64,000 nucleotides of DNA from Siphonobacter curvatus (GTDB lineage: Bacteria > Bacteroidota > Bacteroidia > Cytophagales > Spirosomataceae): the NCBI RefSeq assembly GCF_002943425.1, contig NZ_PTRA01000001.1, positions 558,001 through 622,000 of the forward strand, in the 5' to 3' direction. Below the pieces are notes generated by a model. The model saw only the letters and a program-made list of their open reading frames with translations, made no database searches and had not been told where the DNA came from. The translations under genes and the position numbers were made by a program. Positions 55,479-64,000 of the stretch are shown one piece after another; within the stretch, counting starts at the first letter, position 1, and the number at the start of each line of letters is the position of its first letter.

Positions 55479-56546
55479 TTAAGGCAGTGCTACTTTTACT
55501 GCAGCGGGTTGTGAAGCATTTTCTAAACGAATCAAGTACAAACCGGAGCTTAACGAAGAAGCGGAGAAGTTTACGCGATTAAATCCCTTCTCCAATTCGA
55601 TTTGTTTCGAGCTTAAGGTACGGCCTGACAAATCCATCAGGTGAATTGTAGCCAGGTTGGAAAGTTGTTCATCGCCGTAATCAACTAATACGCGTACGTT
55701 ACGGGCGGGATCCGTACTAGCCTTGAGCTGGATTCCTACGTACTGATCCAGTTTGACCGAACGAACCTGACTCAAGGCGAAGCTACCGTCCGTATCGATC
55801 TGCTTGAGGCGATAGTAGTGAGTCAAGGCCGGGTTCAAACCCGGATGAACGAAGGAGTACGTCTGACGAACCGTAGTCGTACCTTTACCCATCACCGAAC
55901 CTACGGCTTCAAAGTCCTGACCATTCGTCGAGTACTGCACTTCAAAGAGAGCGTTGTTTTTCTCCTGAGCCGTTGCCCAGTCAAGCTGGGCATTATTGCC
56001 CACTCCTTTTGCCGTAAATGATACCAGCGACACCGGCGTAGGGGCTTCCGCCACGACAATCGATCCTGAAGAGTTATCATTGTTTGCCACATTCGTAGCC
56101 ACCGGTGGAATAGAAGCGGCATTGATGGTCATTGTGGCATTTAATCCACCCGTTGAAACCACACCTTCTACGTTGAGGACAATTTCATAGGCTCCATTTC
56201 CAGGAAAATCCCCACGGTTGCTTACGAGGGTAATGATTGTACCCTCTGCTGCATCATAATCGGTTACGGTTACCGTGATAAAGTTGGTAACGGTAGGATC
56301 TTCGAACGTGTAAGTCAACAAGCGGATATTACGGGGTAAATTGATCGTCCAGGTCGCATTGTTAATCTGCGGTATGGCCGTAGAACTCCCATTAAAGAAA
56401 GTAGATCTTACCAGAGTACTGGCTCCTACATTAATAGAAGCTACGTCAGGATTAATCCCCGCGGTAGCAGGATCTTGAGCCTGTGCCCAAAAACTTACCA
56501 AGAAAAAAGCTATTGCTAGTAAATGCTGCGTGATTCTAGTTTTCAT
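55479..56546 (-). CDS. Secreted protein with T9SS sorting domain
   Basis: A 355-residue protein with signal peptide (MKTRITQHLLAIAFFLVSFW, cut near AQAQ). Residues about 25-165 form a DUF11-like beta domain (example LPRNIRLLTYTFEDP). The rest is a stalk and T9SS C-terminal domain (TPVSLVSFTAKGVGNNAQLD to AAVKVALP) that is closely related to that of the giant adhesin. It begins 19 bp after the TSP3 gene and belongs to the same transcript. The N-terminal domain resembles the C-terminal domain of the TSP3 protein in style. Confidence 0.87.
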   Translation of the reverse strand: MKTRITQHLLAIAFFLVSFWAQAQDPATAGINPDVASINVGASTLVRSTFFNGSSTAIPQINNATWTINLPRNIRLLTYTFEDPTVTNFITVTVTDYDAAEGTIITLVSNRGDFPGNGAYEIVLNVEGVVSTGGLNATMTINAASIPPVATNVANNDNSSGSIVVAEAPTPVSLVSFTAKGVGNNAQLDWATAQEKNNALFEVQYSTNGQDFEAVGSVMGKGTTTVRQTYSFVHPGLNPALTHYYRLKQIDTDGSFALSQVRSVKLDQYVGIQLKASTDPARNVRVLVDYGDEQLSNLATIHLMDLSGRTLSSKQIELEKGFNRVNFSASSLSSGLYLIRLENASQPAAVKVALP

Positions 56547-56565
56547 ATGATAAAGGCTTTAGTGC

Positions 56566-59500
56566 TTACAGAGCACTGTTGATGATACGTGAATAGATGT
56601 TATTGGCTGAGTTGCTGTCGAAGGTCTTGGTAGGATCATCCGAAATATTTACGGTGATCGAACTACTACCATTCGTAGAGGTCGTACGGCTAATGGTGAA
56701 GCCCAGTACGGAACTCTGACCCGCCGCAATGAATTCACCCGCTTTCATGCGTAGGGTCAATCTTCTGCCCCCTAAGCTGGAATTGGTTACCGTCCAGCGA
56801 CCATTTTGAATCGTGGTGGAAGAACCGCCGGAAACGCCGATGGATGTGGCCGAAGGATTGAAGGTTAGCGAAAATCCATTAGGCACCGTTACCGTGAATT
56901 CGATGGTTCCGGCCGGCGTTGCGGAGACATTCTGCGTTTCGTAGATGCCCACCGTAAACGATTTAGTTGCGGTAGAACCCGTAGGGGGGAAATTGTTGGC
57001 GGGCAACTGAATAAGCGGAGTAAGGTCCGAGGTGAGCGGTACTCCCAGGCCACCAAATTCCGTAGGTTTGTTGTCTACCACGTCCGCAATACCATCATTA
57101 TCATTGGTATCTACCGGTCCATCTACCTTGCCATCGTTGTTGAGGTCAGTCGATCCTTTACCATTTTCAATAATATCGTTGATACCATCACCATCGCTGT
57201 CCAGGTCGTTATAGTCCGGGGTACTATCGCCGTCGGTATCACGGGGCGGGGTAATGCCAGGGGAACCAAATACGCCGTCATTGTTATCGGCACTATCCTG
57301 AATACCATCACCATCCGCATCCGGACCGTCTACGACTCCATCATTGTTGCCATCGACCAGACCCGGATTACCACTTTCAACCAAATCTGAAACGCTGTCC
57401 TGATCGCTGTCGAGGTCTACGTAATCGGGTTTCGTGTCGCCGTCCGTGTCCTTAGCTGGCGTAATACCGGGTGATCCAAAGACTACGTCGTCGGAATCGG
57501 CACTATCCCGAATTCCATCGCCATCGGCATCCGGGCCATCAACTACACCGTCGTTGTTGGCATCCGTTAATCCCGTCTTACCACTCTCGACCAGGTCGGT
57601 AATGCTGTCATTATCACTGTCCAGATCCCGCTGATCCGTAATGGTATCGCCATCGGTATCTTTAGGTAGTGGCATATTGGGTGAACCGAAGGTCGTATCA
57701 TCCGTATCCACACTATCCTGAATACCGTCCTGATCGGCGTCGGGGCCATCGACTACACCGTCGTTGTTGACATCCGTAAAGCCCGTAAGTCCACTTTCCC
57801 GCAGGTCCGTAATGCCATCATTGTCGCTATCCAGGTCGAGGAAATCAGGGATACCATCGCCATCCGTATCCCGGGGCGTATTGGTAGAAATGGGGTTAGG
57901 ACTGTCAAGTACGCCATTCCGGTTCGCATCATTGTTTCCAACCGCAACACCCGATTCGTACAAGTCCAGAATACCATCGTTATCACTGTCCAGATCTAGG
58001 TAGTTAGGAATGCCATCGCCGTCCGTATCGACATCAATGCCCTCTACGGTATCCGGAATGCCATCGTTATCACTGTCGACATCGCAAGCGTTGAAGATGC
58101 CATCGGAATCCGTATCAGCAAAGGGTGATTTATTGTTCACCTGATTACAGCCATCGACGCAGTCCGGTATACCGTCGCCGTCGGAATCCAGAGCGTCATT
58201 CCCTGCAGGACAGGCTTCAAAGCAATTCGGTACGCCATCATTATCATCATCCAGCGAAGCCAGAGCGTAGTAAATTCTGATGCTGCCGCCGAGATTAATT
58301 CCTGCCGGAGTATTGATGGTAATACGGATACGGTTATACGGAAGAGCCGTTTTAAAACCGACGGTAGCTAATCCATTGCGACCATTAATCAGGCTTAAGC
58401 CGAGTAAGCCTCCAGCCGTGCGGCTTTCCTGCTGAGTAGTACCATTAAAGGTAGTAATGACGATATTATTCAGTAAACCAAGATTTAGTAAGCCATCGAC
58501 TCGCTCGATGGTAAATCCTGCGAATGAATACCGGGGAATCGTATCCGTGTTAACCGTAGTGGCATTGTTGCGTACGGTCACCTGAGCCGAACCTCCCACA
58601 CTAACCAAGGGGAACGAATACGTTGCGTAATTAGTCGTATCTCCGTCAACTATCCTTGCTTGGTTAGTGATGTCATCGGAGGAAGCAATGGCTCCCTTGA
58701 ATCGGTTCTGCGTAGCCGTACTCACCAGCAGCGAGCGACATTCGGCACAAGCGGAGCCGCTTTCAAAGGCATAATAAATTAATAAAGGAGCACTCAGCAC
58801 ACTAGCTGAAATGCCACTCCGTTGTACCAGCCGTATTTCATTATAAGGCTTCGTCGTCGTAATGGCTACTTCCTGAGCCGGAGTCGTATTACTGCCAGAG
58901 ATCAGACTCAATCCTAAGATGCCCGTACCATTGCTCAAATCCACATCGTCCTGTAACTGACCGTGCAAGTACGTGCGGATACCCAGGCTGTTGAGTACAT
59001 CGGTACTCAACAGACCACCATTACTGACCTGAATGACGAATCCGGCTTTACTGCCCGCAGGGTACACCTGTTGCAGGCTGTTTACGCCCACAAAGGGTGA
59101 ATTCGACAGCACCCCGGTGCCCGCGGTCAGCGTCCAGGAAGCGGCCGTATTCTTATTTCCGTCGATGATATTCTGCGGATTAGCTAGCCCAGAAAGAGCA
59201 CTTGCCAGGCCGTTGGAGTAATTGACCACCGTCTGATTTCCCGCAATCTGATCAAAGCAAATGTTATTATTTTCCTTAAATCCACAGCTCGGATCAAAAG
59301 CAGTTGCGTAGTAAATCCGTAGTGAGGAAGCCAGAGAAACAGTTAGCGTTTGAGGCTTGTACAAACGAACTTCATTAAAAGGGCGGGTGGTTTTAAAATT
59401 CAAGTACACCCGTCCCGTGGAACTCCCCGAAACGACGGTTACTCCTACACCATTGTTAATGGTAAAGGTTTCCGGAGCCGTAGCGGAATTACCGTCGTCG

Positions 59501-59901
59501 GTTTGAATGACAAAGCCATTCAGTACATCCGCATTGAGTAGCCCAGAACCGCCTAATTCTACCACATATCCGGCGTGCCAGCCAGAAGGGTAGGTTGTCG
59601 AGCTGTTTTTTACGCTTACGCCGCCATTTCCCAGTAGGGTTACGATATTGGAAATCTCAGCGTAATCGTTGAGGTTGCCATTAGCAAGTTTATCTGGGGT
59701 ATTGCCCGTCGTGAACCCAAGGCTTGCTACCGAGCCACCGATGGGTGTAGCCGTAACGCCGGCTCCTACAATGGGTTTATAGCAAAGGGAACCTTCTTGG
59801 GCATACGTAACGGAAGGCCGTAGTAGTCCCAGTACAAGCGACAAAAAGAGAGCCAGTAAAGGCCTACTACAAGCCGCTGATTGCGAAGTAGAAATTTCCA
59901 T
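56566..59901 (-). CDS. Secreted thrombospondin type-3-repeat calcium-binding protein
   Basis: An 1111-residue protein with signal peptide (residues 1-35). Three N-terminal copies of a roughly 165-residue module (about 43-205, 212-385 and 395-550) share AGFVIQ...[30 protein letters not shown] and IYYA patterns. From about 549 to 947 are TSP3-like repeats such as [14 protein letters not shown] and [12 protein letters not shown], rich in Ca-binding Asp, including four repeats of about 70 residues. The last 160 residues form a DUF11-like domain. No T9SS C-terminal domain is present, unlike its neighbours, so its export route is unclear. It probably forms a calcium-stiffened surface stalk. Confidence 0.87.
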   Translation of the reverse strand: MEISTSQSAACSRPLLALFLSLVLGLLRPSVTYAQEGSLCYKPIVGAGVTATPIGGSVASLGFTTGNTPDKLANGNLNDYAEISNIVTLLGNGGVSVKNSSTTYPSGWHAGYVVELGGSGLLNADVLNGFVIQTDDGNSATAPETFTINNGVGVTVVSGSSTGRVYLNFKTTRPFNEVRLYKPQTLTVSLASSLRIYYATAFDPSCGFKENNNICFDQIAGNQTVVNYSNGLASALSGLANPQNIIDGNKNTAASWTLTAGTGVLSNSPFVGVNSLQQVYPAGSKAGFVIQVSNGGLLSTDVLNSLGIRTYLHGQLQDDVDLSNGTGILGLSLISGSNTTPAQEVAITTTKPYNEIRLVQRSGISASVLSAPLLIYYAFESGSACAECRSLLVSTATQNRFKGAIASSDDITNQARIVDGDTTNYATYSFPLVSVGGSAQVTVRNNATTVNTDTIPRYSFAGFTIERVDGLLNLGLLNNIVITTFNGTTQQESRTAGGLLGLSLINGRNGLATVGFKTALPYNRIRITINTPAGINLGGSIRIYYALASLDDDNDGVPNCFEACPAGNDALDSDGDGIPDCVDGCNQVNNKSPFADTDSDGIFNACDVDSDNDGIPDTVEGIDVDTDGDGIPNYLDLDSDNDGILDLYESGVAVGNNDANRNGVLDSPNPISTNTPRDTDGDGIPDFLDLDSDNDGITDLRESGLTGFTDVNNDGVVDGPDADQDGIQDSVDTDDTTFGSPNMPLPKDTDGDTITDQRDLDSDNDSITDLVESGKTGLTDANNDGVVDGPDADGDGIRDSADSDDVVFGSPGITPAKDTDGDTKPDYVDLDSDQDSVSDLVESGNPGLVDGNNDGVVDGPDADGDGIQDSADNNDGVFGSPGITPPRDTDGDSTPDYNDLDSDGDGINDIIENGKGSTDLNNDGKVDGPVDTNDNDGIADVVDNKPTEFGGLGVPLTSDLTPLIQLPANNFPPTGSTATKSFTVGIYETQNVSATPAGTIEFTVTVPNGFSLTFNPSATSIGVSGGSSTTIQNGRWTVTNSSLGGRRLTLRMKAGEFIAAGQSSVLGFTISRTTSTNGSSSITVNISDDPTKTFDSNSANNIYSRIINSAL
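57050..58255 (-). repeat. TSP3 Asp-rich coding repeats
   Basis: The coding strand holds DxDxDG repeats. The last part has four ~210-bp copies, each starting DTDGD.xPD.. and containing [16 protein letters not shown] and FGSPG or a variant. The ORF is intact across them. Confidence 0.85.
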
Positions 59902-60361
59902 AATTTAAATTTGGATTGTTGAACCTTAGGTAATCAGAAATACGCCTATACGCTTCTCGATCGCTTGGACGTTCGGGAAAGTGTATATACCAATGACTCC
60001 TACGAAAGAAGGTAGGAGAAAGAAGCACATCGATTGCAAACCATCCTTAAGAGGAGGTCAGGCAATCACAAGACGTTGGGAAGCCATTAAAGGCTGTACC
60101 GTTAAGAAAAGTGGGCGATTGTGGGCGTTGTTGTAAAATTGGTCATAGCGGTCACTAAGTTTACAAACGATGGACGGGTACTTACTACAAATAGATTCGA
60201 GGCAACTGAAAAGGTAAAAAGCAGGTAGTTAATGGACAAATTAACGCCTGATAATTAGTAATAAAAGTAAACAAATAACTTACATTCGTTAGAAAATGTT
60301 TAAATTTTATTGACGTATATTAATCATGTAAATAACTATGCCAGTATAAAATGGTAATAAA
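59902..60361. promoter_or_regulatory. 460-bp upstream region of the TSP3 operon
   Basis: No gene was recognised in this AT-rich stretch. It holds aatttggattg at 59908-59918, next to the start codon, and the second copy of the conserved upstream element at 60105-60157. Confidence 0.6.
60105..60157 (-). promoter_or_regulatory. Conserved upstream element, copy 2
   Basis: aagaaaag, a gcgattgtgg segment and gttgtaaaattggtcatagc-ggtcactaa align with 54902-54950. It lies about 205-255 bp before the TSP3 gene start, nearly the same distance as copy 1 from its gene. Confidence 0.65.
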
Positions 60362-60388
60362 AAAAGCCGTCACCTGGTGACGGCTTTT
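60362..60388 (-). terminator. Terminator after the S9 peptidase gene
   Basis: The inverted repeat aaaagccgtcacc / ggtgacggctttt has a GC-rich stem and a T-run on the minus strand, 18 bp after the stop at 60407. Confidence 0.85.
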
Positions 60389-60406
60389 AAGGGTTATTGA
60401 GATAAA

Positions 60407-63388
60407 TTACTTATTAAAAAGGATTCGTTTCTCTAAATGCTCTTCGAGCTGCGAGCGTTCAATTCCCTTGCTCCACCAGTCGGGAGCGGGTTTATTCTTA
60501 AGATGGTAATCAAAAAATTCCATCATCCGAGCCGCATAATCTTTACGATTGGGCAATTTCGCCAAACCATGATTTTCTCCCTTGTATTGAAAGAGTACGA
60601 CGGGTTTTTTCAGTCGGCGTAAGGCCGTGTAATACTCAATGCCCTGGGTGAAATCAACGGCACCGTCTGCATCATTGTGTAATAGCAGTAATGGCGTCTG
60701 AATGTTCTTGACGTGGTGCAGGGGGGAGTTGCGGTAGTAGGCATCCCAGTTTTCCCAGGGAGCTACGAGTCGGCCTTGTGAACCCTCAAAAATCTGACCG
60801 TTGCTGGTCCCTGAGTTCTTGTAAATCAGGTTGTACATGGAAACCATGTCAGTCAACGGGGCACCCGCCGCCGCCGCCTTGAACAAGTTAGTTTGGGTAA
60901 TTAGGAAGCTGGTTTGGTACCCACCCCAGGAGTGCCCGTGAATCCCCATTTTCGTTTCATCAATGACACCCGTCTTTAGAGCCGCCTTTACCGCGGGTAG
61001 TACACACCACACGGCCGACATACCCGGATCATTCATTTTGTAAACAATATCCGGAATGAAAACAGCGTAGCCATTCGAAGTATACACGCTAGGGTTCCAG
61101 CCCGTGCCACTGTAACCCGGATTGGTATACGCGTGCAGCGTTTGCGACAGCTTTTCGTAGTAATAGACAATCGTCGGATATTTCTTACCCGTTTCGTAAC
61201 CTGCGGGCAGGAACAAGGCTCCCTGTAAGGTGTCACCTTTGTCGGAAACGTAGTCTACTAGACGTACGCCGGAGCTCCAGGCATACTTTTCAAATTCCGG
61301 CGTATTCTTGGTTATCTGCTTCCCACTGGTCAGTTCCGGTGAAGTAGATACGAAATAATCCGTGGGATCGGTGAAGGTTTCGCGGCTGAATACGTAAACG
61401 TTTGCCTTTTTCGCCTTACTCAGGTTACTTACGCTGGCGTCTTCCCACAGCAGGGGTTTCACACCCGTAACGAGGTTTCCTTTCTTATCTACGTCAATGC
61501 GGCCAATGCCCGATTTCTTCGTAAACTCACCGTACATCCGCACGTACAGGGGTTGTTTAAGGTTGATACCCTTTTCTTCGGGATCAAGCTTGTAACGGGT
61601 CGTGTAGTGAATCTTTTCTTTCCGTCCGTTTTTCGTCAGGTTTACCGCTTCCTTACCGTCCACAGAAACTTTCCAGATGTCCCAGACATCCCGTAGCAGC
61701 ACGTACTTCGAGTCAGAAGACCAGCCCAGCATGGGTACCATAGGCTTCTTCTGGTTATGATCGTCTTCGGTATCAACAAAGCTAGTGGGGAGCTTTTCGG
61801 TCAGGTTCAGACTGGTTTTCGACGGAATATCGTATATGTAGAAATGACCGTCTTTGCCATACGTGAATTTCGTTCCATCTTCGGAAGTCATCGGCGAACT
61901 GGCGTAGCTGGGCAGGTAGAGCTTTTCGATTACCTTGGTTTTAACTCCTGTTTTTAGATCCACCACGTAAATATCAGCGTAGTTCTGACCGTCCAGACTG
62001 GTCTCCAGTTCATAGGTTTGATCTTCCAGTCCGACGGCGTATAAATCCTTCGCGGCCGGGCGAACGGTCATGAGCGTACTGTCCGTGAGGCGAATGAATT
62101 TCTTCCCGTCGTACATCGCCAGAAAACTAAATTGCTTGTCCTGCATTTCCGTTACCTGTTGCCGCGACTGCAGACGTTTATCCTGCCAGTTCCAGATGGT
62201 TACTTCGGGCTTGTCGATATCGTCTTTACCCTGGCTGGGTACGGTACCACCTCGTTGGGCTACGCGGGCCGAATCGGTCTTGACTTTCGCCAGAGCTTTC
62301 TGCAAATCTTCGATTGATTTAATCGTCGTATCGGCTTTGATTTTCGCCAGTTTCTCGGCTTCGCTTACGGGTGAAGGTTTGGGCTTCTGTACGGTATCTT
62401 TCTTAGCTTCCGCTTCTTTCTTCGCCAGATCCTCTTTCTGAATACCAAAGAGGAGACGGCTCAGATCTTCCGTCCAGGTAGGGCGACGGTTCGGACTGAT
62501 TTTCATCTTCTTGGGAAAATTCAGACTGTCTTTCCCCGGATCATATACCGTCAGTTCGGGAGTCGTGCCGCGGAGTTTCACGCCCAGTACGCTGAGTACA
62601 TCCGTTTTGTATTTGTCATTCTGAGTACCTTTCAGAGCGGCCAGACCGTCGCCTTTTTCCGTCCAGGTCAGTGACTGATAGCGGGCTTTGTCATTGTCGA
62701 TGATGGACGTCAGACCTGTCGTCATGTTCCGCAAATGCAAGCCGTTACCCGCTTTTTCGGTTGCGTCAATGGTCAGAGCCAGCCATTCGCCTTTTTTGTT
62801 AAAGTTCATATCGGCCACGTTACCGATGTTCTGCGTTTTACCACTGCTCAATTCATACAGCAGTAGATCGCGTCCTTTGGGTGCCGTGGGGGTCATGGCG
62901 GGTGTCGCTGGGCTCAATAACAGGGCCAGGTGCGAGGCTTTTTCTCCATTGAACGCAAACGAGCTGACGCGTTCGAATTCCGTTTTCTTCCGGTTGGCTA
63001 ATTCAATCAGAAATACCTTTTCCGGCAGGGGTTTGCCGGGCGTTTTACTCGCTGCCTTTTTTTCCTTGGCGTTAGGAAACACTTTGAACGCGAAAAAGCG
63101 GGAATCATCCGAGTAATTCATCGGAACGAAGGTGGTGGCTCCAATGGGATAACGGTACTGAGTGCTGTCCTTCGTTTTTTGCAGAATCAACTCGGCGTCG
63201 CCTTCTGCTACGGACGACAATACGTAAGCCATCCACTCTCCATCTGGCGAAAGCTGCGTTCCCCCGAAGGTCGAAATAGCTTTCCAGTTTGTTACGTCTT
63301 TCCAGGTAATTGGGGGTTTGCCCTTGGATTGTGTCCAGCCTGGTAAGTACAGACTCAACAGTAATCCCAGCAGTAAGCATCTTTTCAT
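60407..63388 (-). CDS. Prolyl oligopeptidase family (S9) serine peptidase
   Basis: About 993 residues from ATG 63388, which gives signal peptide MKRCLLLGLLLSLYLPGWTQ. The N-terminal two-thirds is a beta-propeller-like region (examples STFGGTQLSPDGEWMAYVLS and GKDGHFYIYDIPSKTSLNL) with a coiled, charged insertion (KKEAEAKKDTVQKPK). The C-terminal alpha/beta-hydrolase domain has GIHGHSWGGYQTSFL (Ser about 820), DADGAVDFTQG (Asp) and KGENHGL (His). It probably degrades peptides in the periplasm or outside. No other peptidase genes are adjacent. Confidence 0.9.
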   Translation of the reverse strand: MKRCLLLGLLLSLYLPGWTQSKGKPPITWKDVTNWKAISTFGGTQLSPDGEWMAYVLSSVAEGDAELILQKTKDSTQYRYPIGATTFVPMNYSDDSRFFAFKVFPNAKEKKAASKTPGKPLPEKVFLIELANRKKTEFERVSSFAFNGEKASHLALLLSPATPAMTPTAPKGRDLLLYELSSGKTQNIGNVADMNFNKKGEWLALTIDATEKAGNGLHLRNMTTGLTSIIDNDKARYQSLTWTEKGDGLAALKGTQNDKYKTDVLSVLGVKLRGTTPELTVYDPGKDSLNFPKKMKISPNRRPTWTEDLSRLLFGIQKEDLAKKEAEAKKDTVQKPKPSPVSEAEKLAKIKADTTIKSIEDLQKALAKVKTDSARVAQRGGTVPSQGKDDIDKPEVTIWNWQDKRLQSRQQVTEMQDKQFSFLAMYDGKKFIRLTDSTLMTVRPAAKDLYAVGLEDQTYELETSLDGQNYADIYVVDLKTGVKTKVIEKLYLPSYASSPMTSEDGTKFTYGKDGHFYIYDIPSKTSLNLTEKLPTSFVDTEDDHNQKKPMVPMLGWSSDSKYVLLRDVWDIWKVSVDGKEAVNLTKNGRKEKIHYTTRYKLDPEEKGINLKQPLYVRMYGEFTKKSGIGRIDVDKKGNLVTGVKPLLWEDASVSNLSKAKKANVYVFSRETFTDPTDYFVSTSPELTSGKQITKNTPEFEKYAWSSGVRLVDYVSDKGDTLQGALFLPAGYETGKKYPTIVYYYEKLSQTLHAYTNPGYSGTGWNPSVYTSNGYAVFIPDIVYKMNDPGMSAVWCVLPAVKAALKTGVIDETKMGIHGHSWGGYQTSFLITQTNLFKAAAAGAPLTDMVSMYNLIYKNSGTSNGQIFEGSQGRLVAPWENWDAYYRNSPLHHVKNIQTPLLLLHNDADGAVDFTQGIEYYTALRRLKKPVVLFQYKGENHGLAKLPNRKDYAARMMEFFDYHLKNKPAPDWWSKGIERSQLEEHLEKRILFNK

Positions 63389-63548
63389 ACAATGAGAAAA
63401 ATGAAGTGAGAAAGTAAACATACAAAGATTTGGCAGGCTCTGCCAGTGGTTCGGTAGGAACGGCGTAACGTATAGTAATTTTTCTTCTGTAAATGAACAA
63501 GTTATGAAAAATTAGAGTAGCTTTAAACTGTTCTAACTTTCAACTACT

Positions 63549-64000
63549 ATGAAAAAAATATTACCCTGTACGGGGACTGGTGCCAGTCTCGTTTCTTACC
63601 TGTTTTTGTTTAGTAATACGTTAGCTGCCCAAGTGAATTTTACTTCCTCCAATCTGCCTATCGTGGTCATCGATACGAAGGATGGGCAGGGCATTCCGGA
63701 TGAGCCGAAGATACCGGCAACGATGAAAATCATTTATCGGGGACCGGGTCTGCGAAATGCACGGACCGACACGCAGTACGATTACAATGGAGCGATTGGT
63801 ATCGAGGTACGGGGAGCTAACTCCCAGGCTGCACCCAAGAAATCGTTTGGTTTTGAAACGCAGGAAGCCGACGGGTCCGAAAAGGATGTGTCGCTGATGG
63901 GGATGCCCGCCGAACACGACTGGATTCTGTACGCTTCGGCGTATGACAATTCTTTCATCACGAATGTACTGGGCTATAAACTTTCCAACCAGATTGGTCG
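63549..64000 (+). CDS. CotH-like protein, partial (runs off the window)
   Basis: 150 complete codons from ATG 63549 to the window edge, with no stop. Signal-like N-terminus (LVSYLFLFSNTLAAQV), then FTSSNLPIVVIDTKDGQGIP. The region GIEVRGANSQAAPKKSFGFE and MPAEHDWILYASAYDNSFIT match the start of the CotH kinase fold. Relatives with T9SS domains or adhesin parts occur in Bacteroidota; the rest of the protein cannot be seen. Confidence 0.8.
   Translation, partial: MKKILPCTGTGASLVSYLFLFSNTLAAQVNFTSSNLPIVVIDTKDGQGIPDEPKIPATMKIIYRGPGLRNARTDTQYDYNGAIGIEVRGANSQAAPKKSFGFETQEADGSEKDVSLMGMPAEHDWILYASAYDNSFITNVLGYKLSNQIG

Noticed and set aside
55397-55582. Small plus-strand frame over the terminator at 55430-55457
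   Set aside because: It covers a terminator and the end of a coding gene on the other strand.

Overview
The window reads as chromosomal DNA of a Bacteroidota bacterium of the Cytophagia type (order Cytophagales likely; no genus claimed). The evidence is type IX secretion (T9SS) C-terminal sorting domains on large surface proteins, an ExbB-ExbD-ExbD-TonB-PstS-TPR cluster, a Bat-type DUF58/VWA cluster, a DUF4296 lipoprotein, a subclass-A2-like class A beta-lactamase, few recognisable Shine-Dalgarno sites, and candidate -7 boxes of the Bacteroidota form TAnnTTTG. No tRNA, rRNA, CRISPR array, transposase or phage gene was recognised, so most of the window is ordinary core genome.

Layout. 0-5 kb: a family 2 glycosyltransferase and a large Upf1-like SF1 helicase. 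5-7 kb: a tight minus-strand operon of a DUF4296 lipoprotein and a stand-alone nuoA-nuoB-nuoC set. 7-11 kb: DUF58, a membrane protein, BatA and RNase HII. 11-17.5 kb: the TonB energy-transduction cluster ending in a large TPR protein. 17.7-22.5 kb: a secreted SASA-type esterase with a T9SS tail and a polytopic membrane protein. 22.5-31 kb: housekeeping genes (obgE, adk, kdsB, a transaldolase-CBS fusion, a gamma-carbonic anhydrase-like protein, a PAP2 phosphatase, argH) and an outer-membrane protein. 31-39.5 kb: the main complex I operon nuoA-J, which stops at nuoJ. 39.6-49 kb: a ceramidase-like enzyme, an FtsX-type permease with a DUF3299 protein, a two-component system, the likely partner ABC ATPase, beta-lactamase, UDG-like protein, precorrin-2 dehydrogenase and a GH140-like enzyme. 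49-60 kb: three secreted adhesin-like proteins. 60.4-64 kb: a prolyl oligopeptidase-family peptidase and the start of a CotH protein.

The most interesting points are: (1) two different nuoABC sets, with a main operon that lacks nuoK-N; (2) four successive gaps in the main nuo operon, each built from its own short degenerate word followed by its inverted complement; (3) a transaldolase fused to a KdsD-like CBS pair beside kdsB, with the conserved Asn28 of the FSA-type enzymes replaced by Thr, which suggests a link to Kdo precursor supply; (4) a surface-protein locus whose members share a repeated N-terminal module and a conserved upstream DNA element, including a 14-unit Ig-like array with a three-unit higher-order period; and (5) a helicase whose C-terminus looks like a degenerate nuclease tail. 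All functions here are inferred from sequence motifs remembered by the reader; no database search was run.
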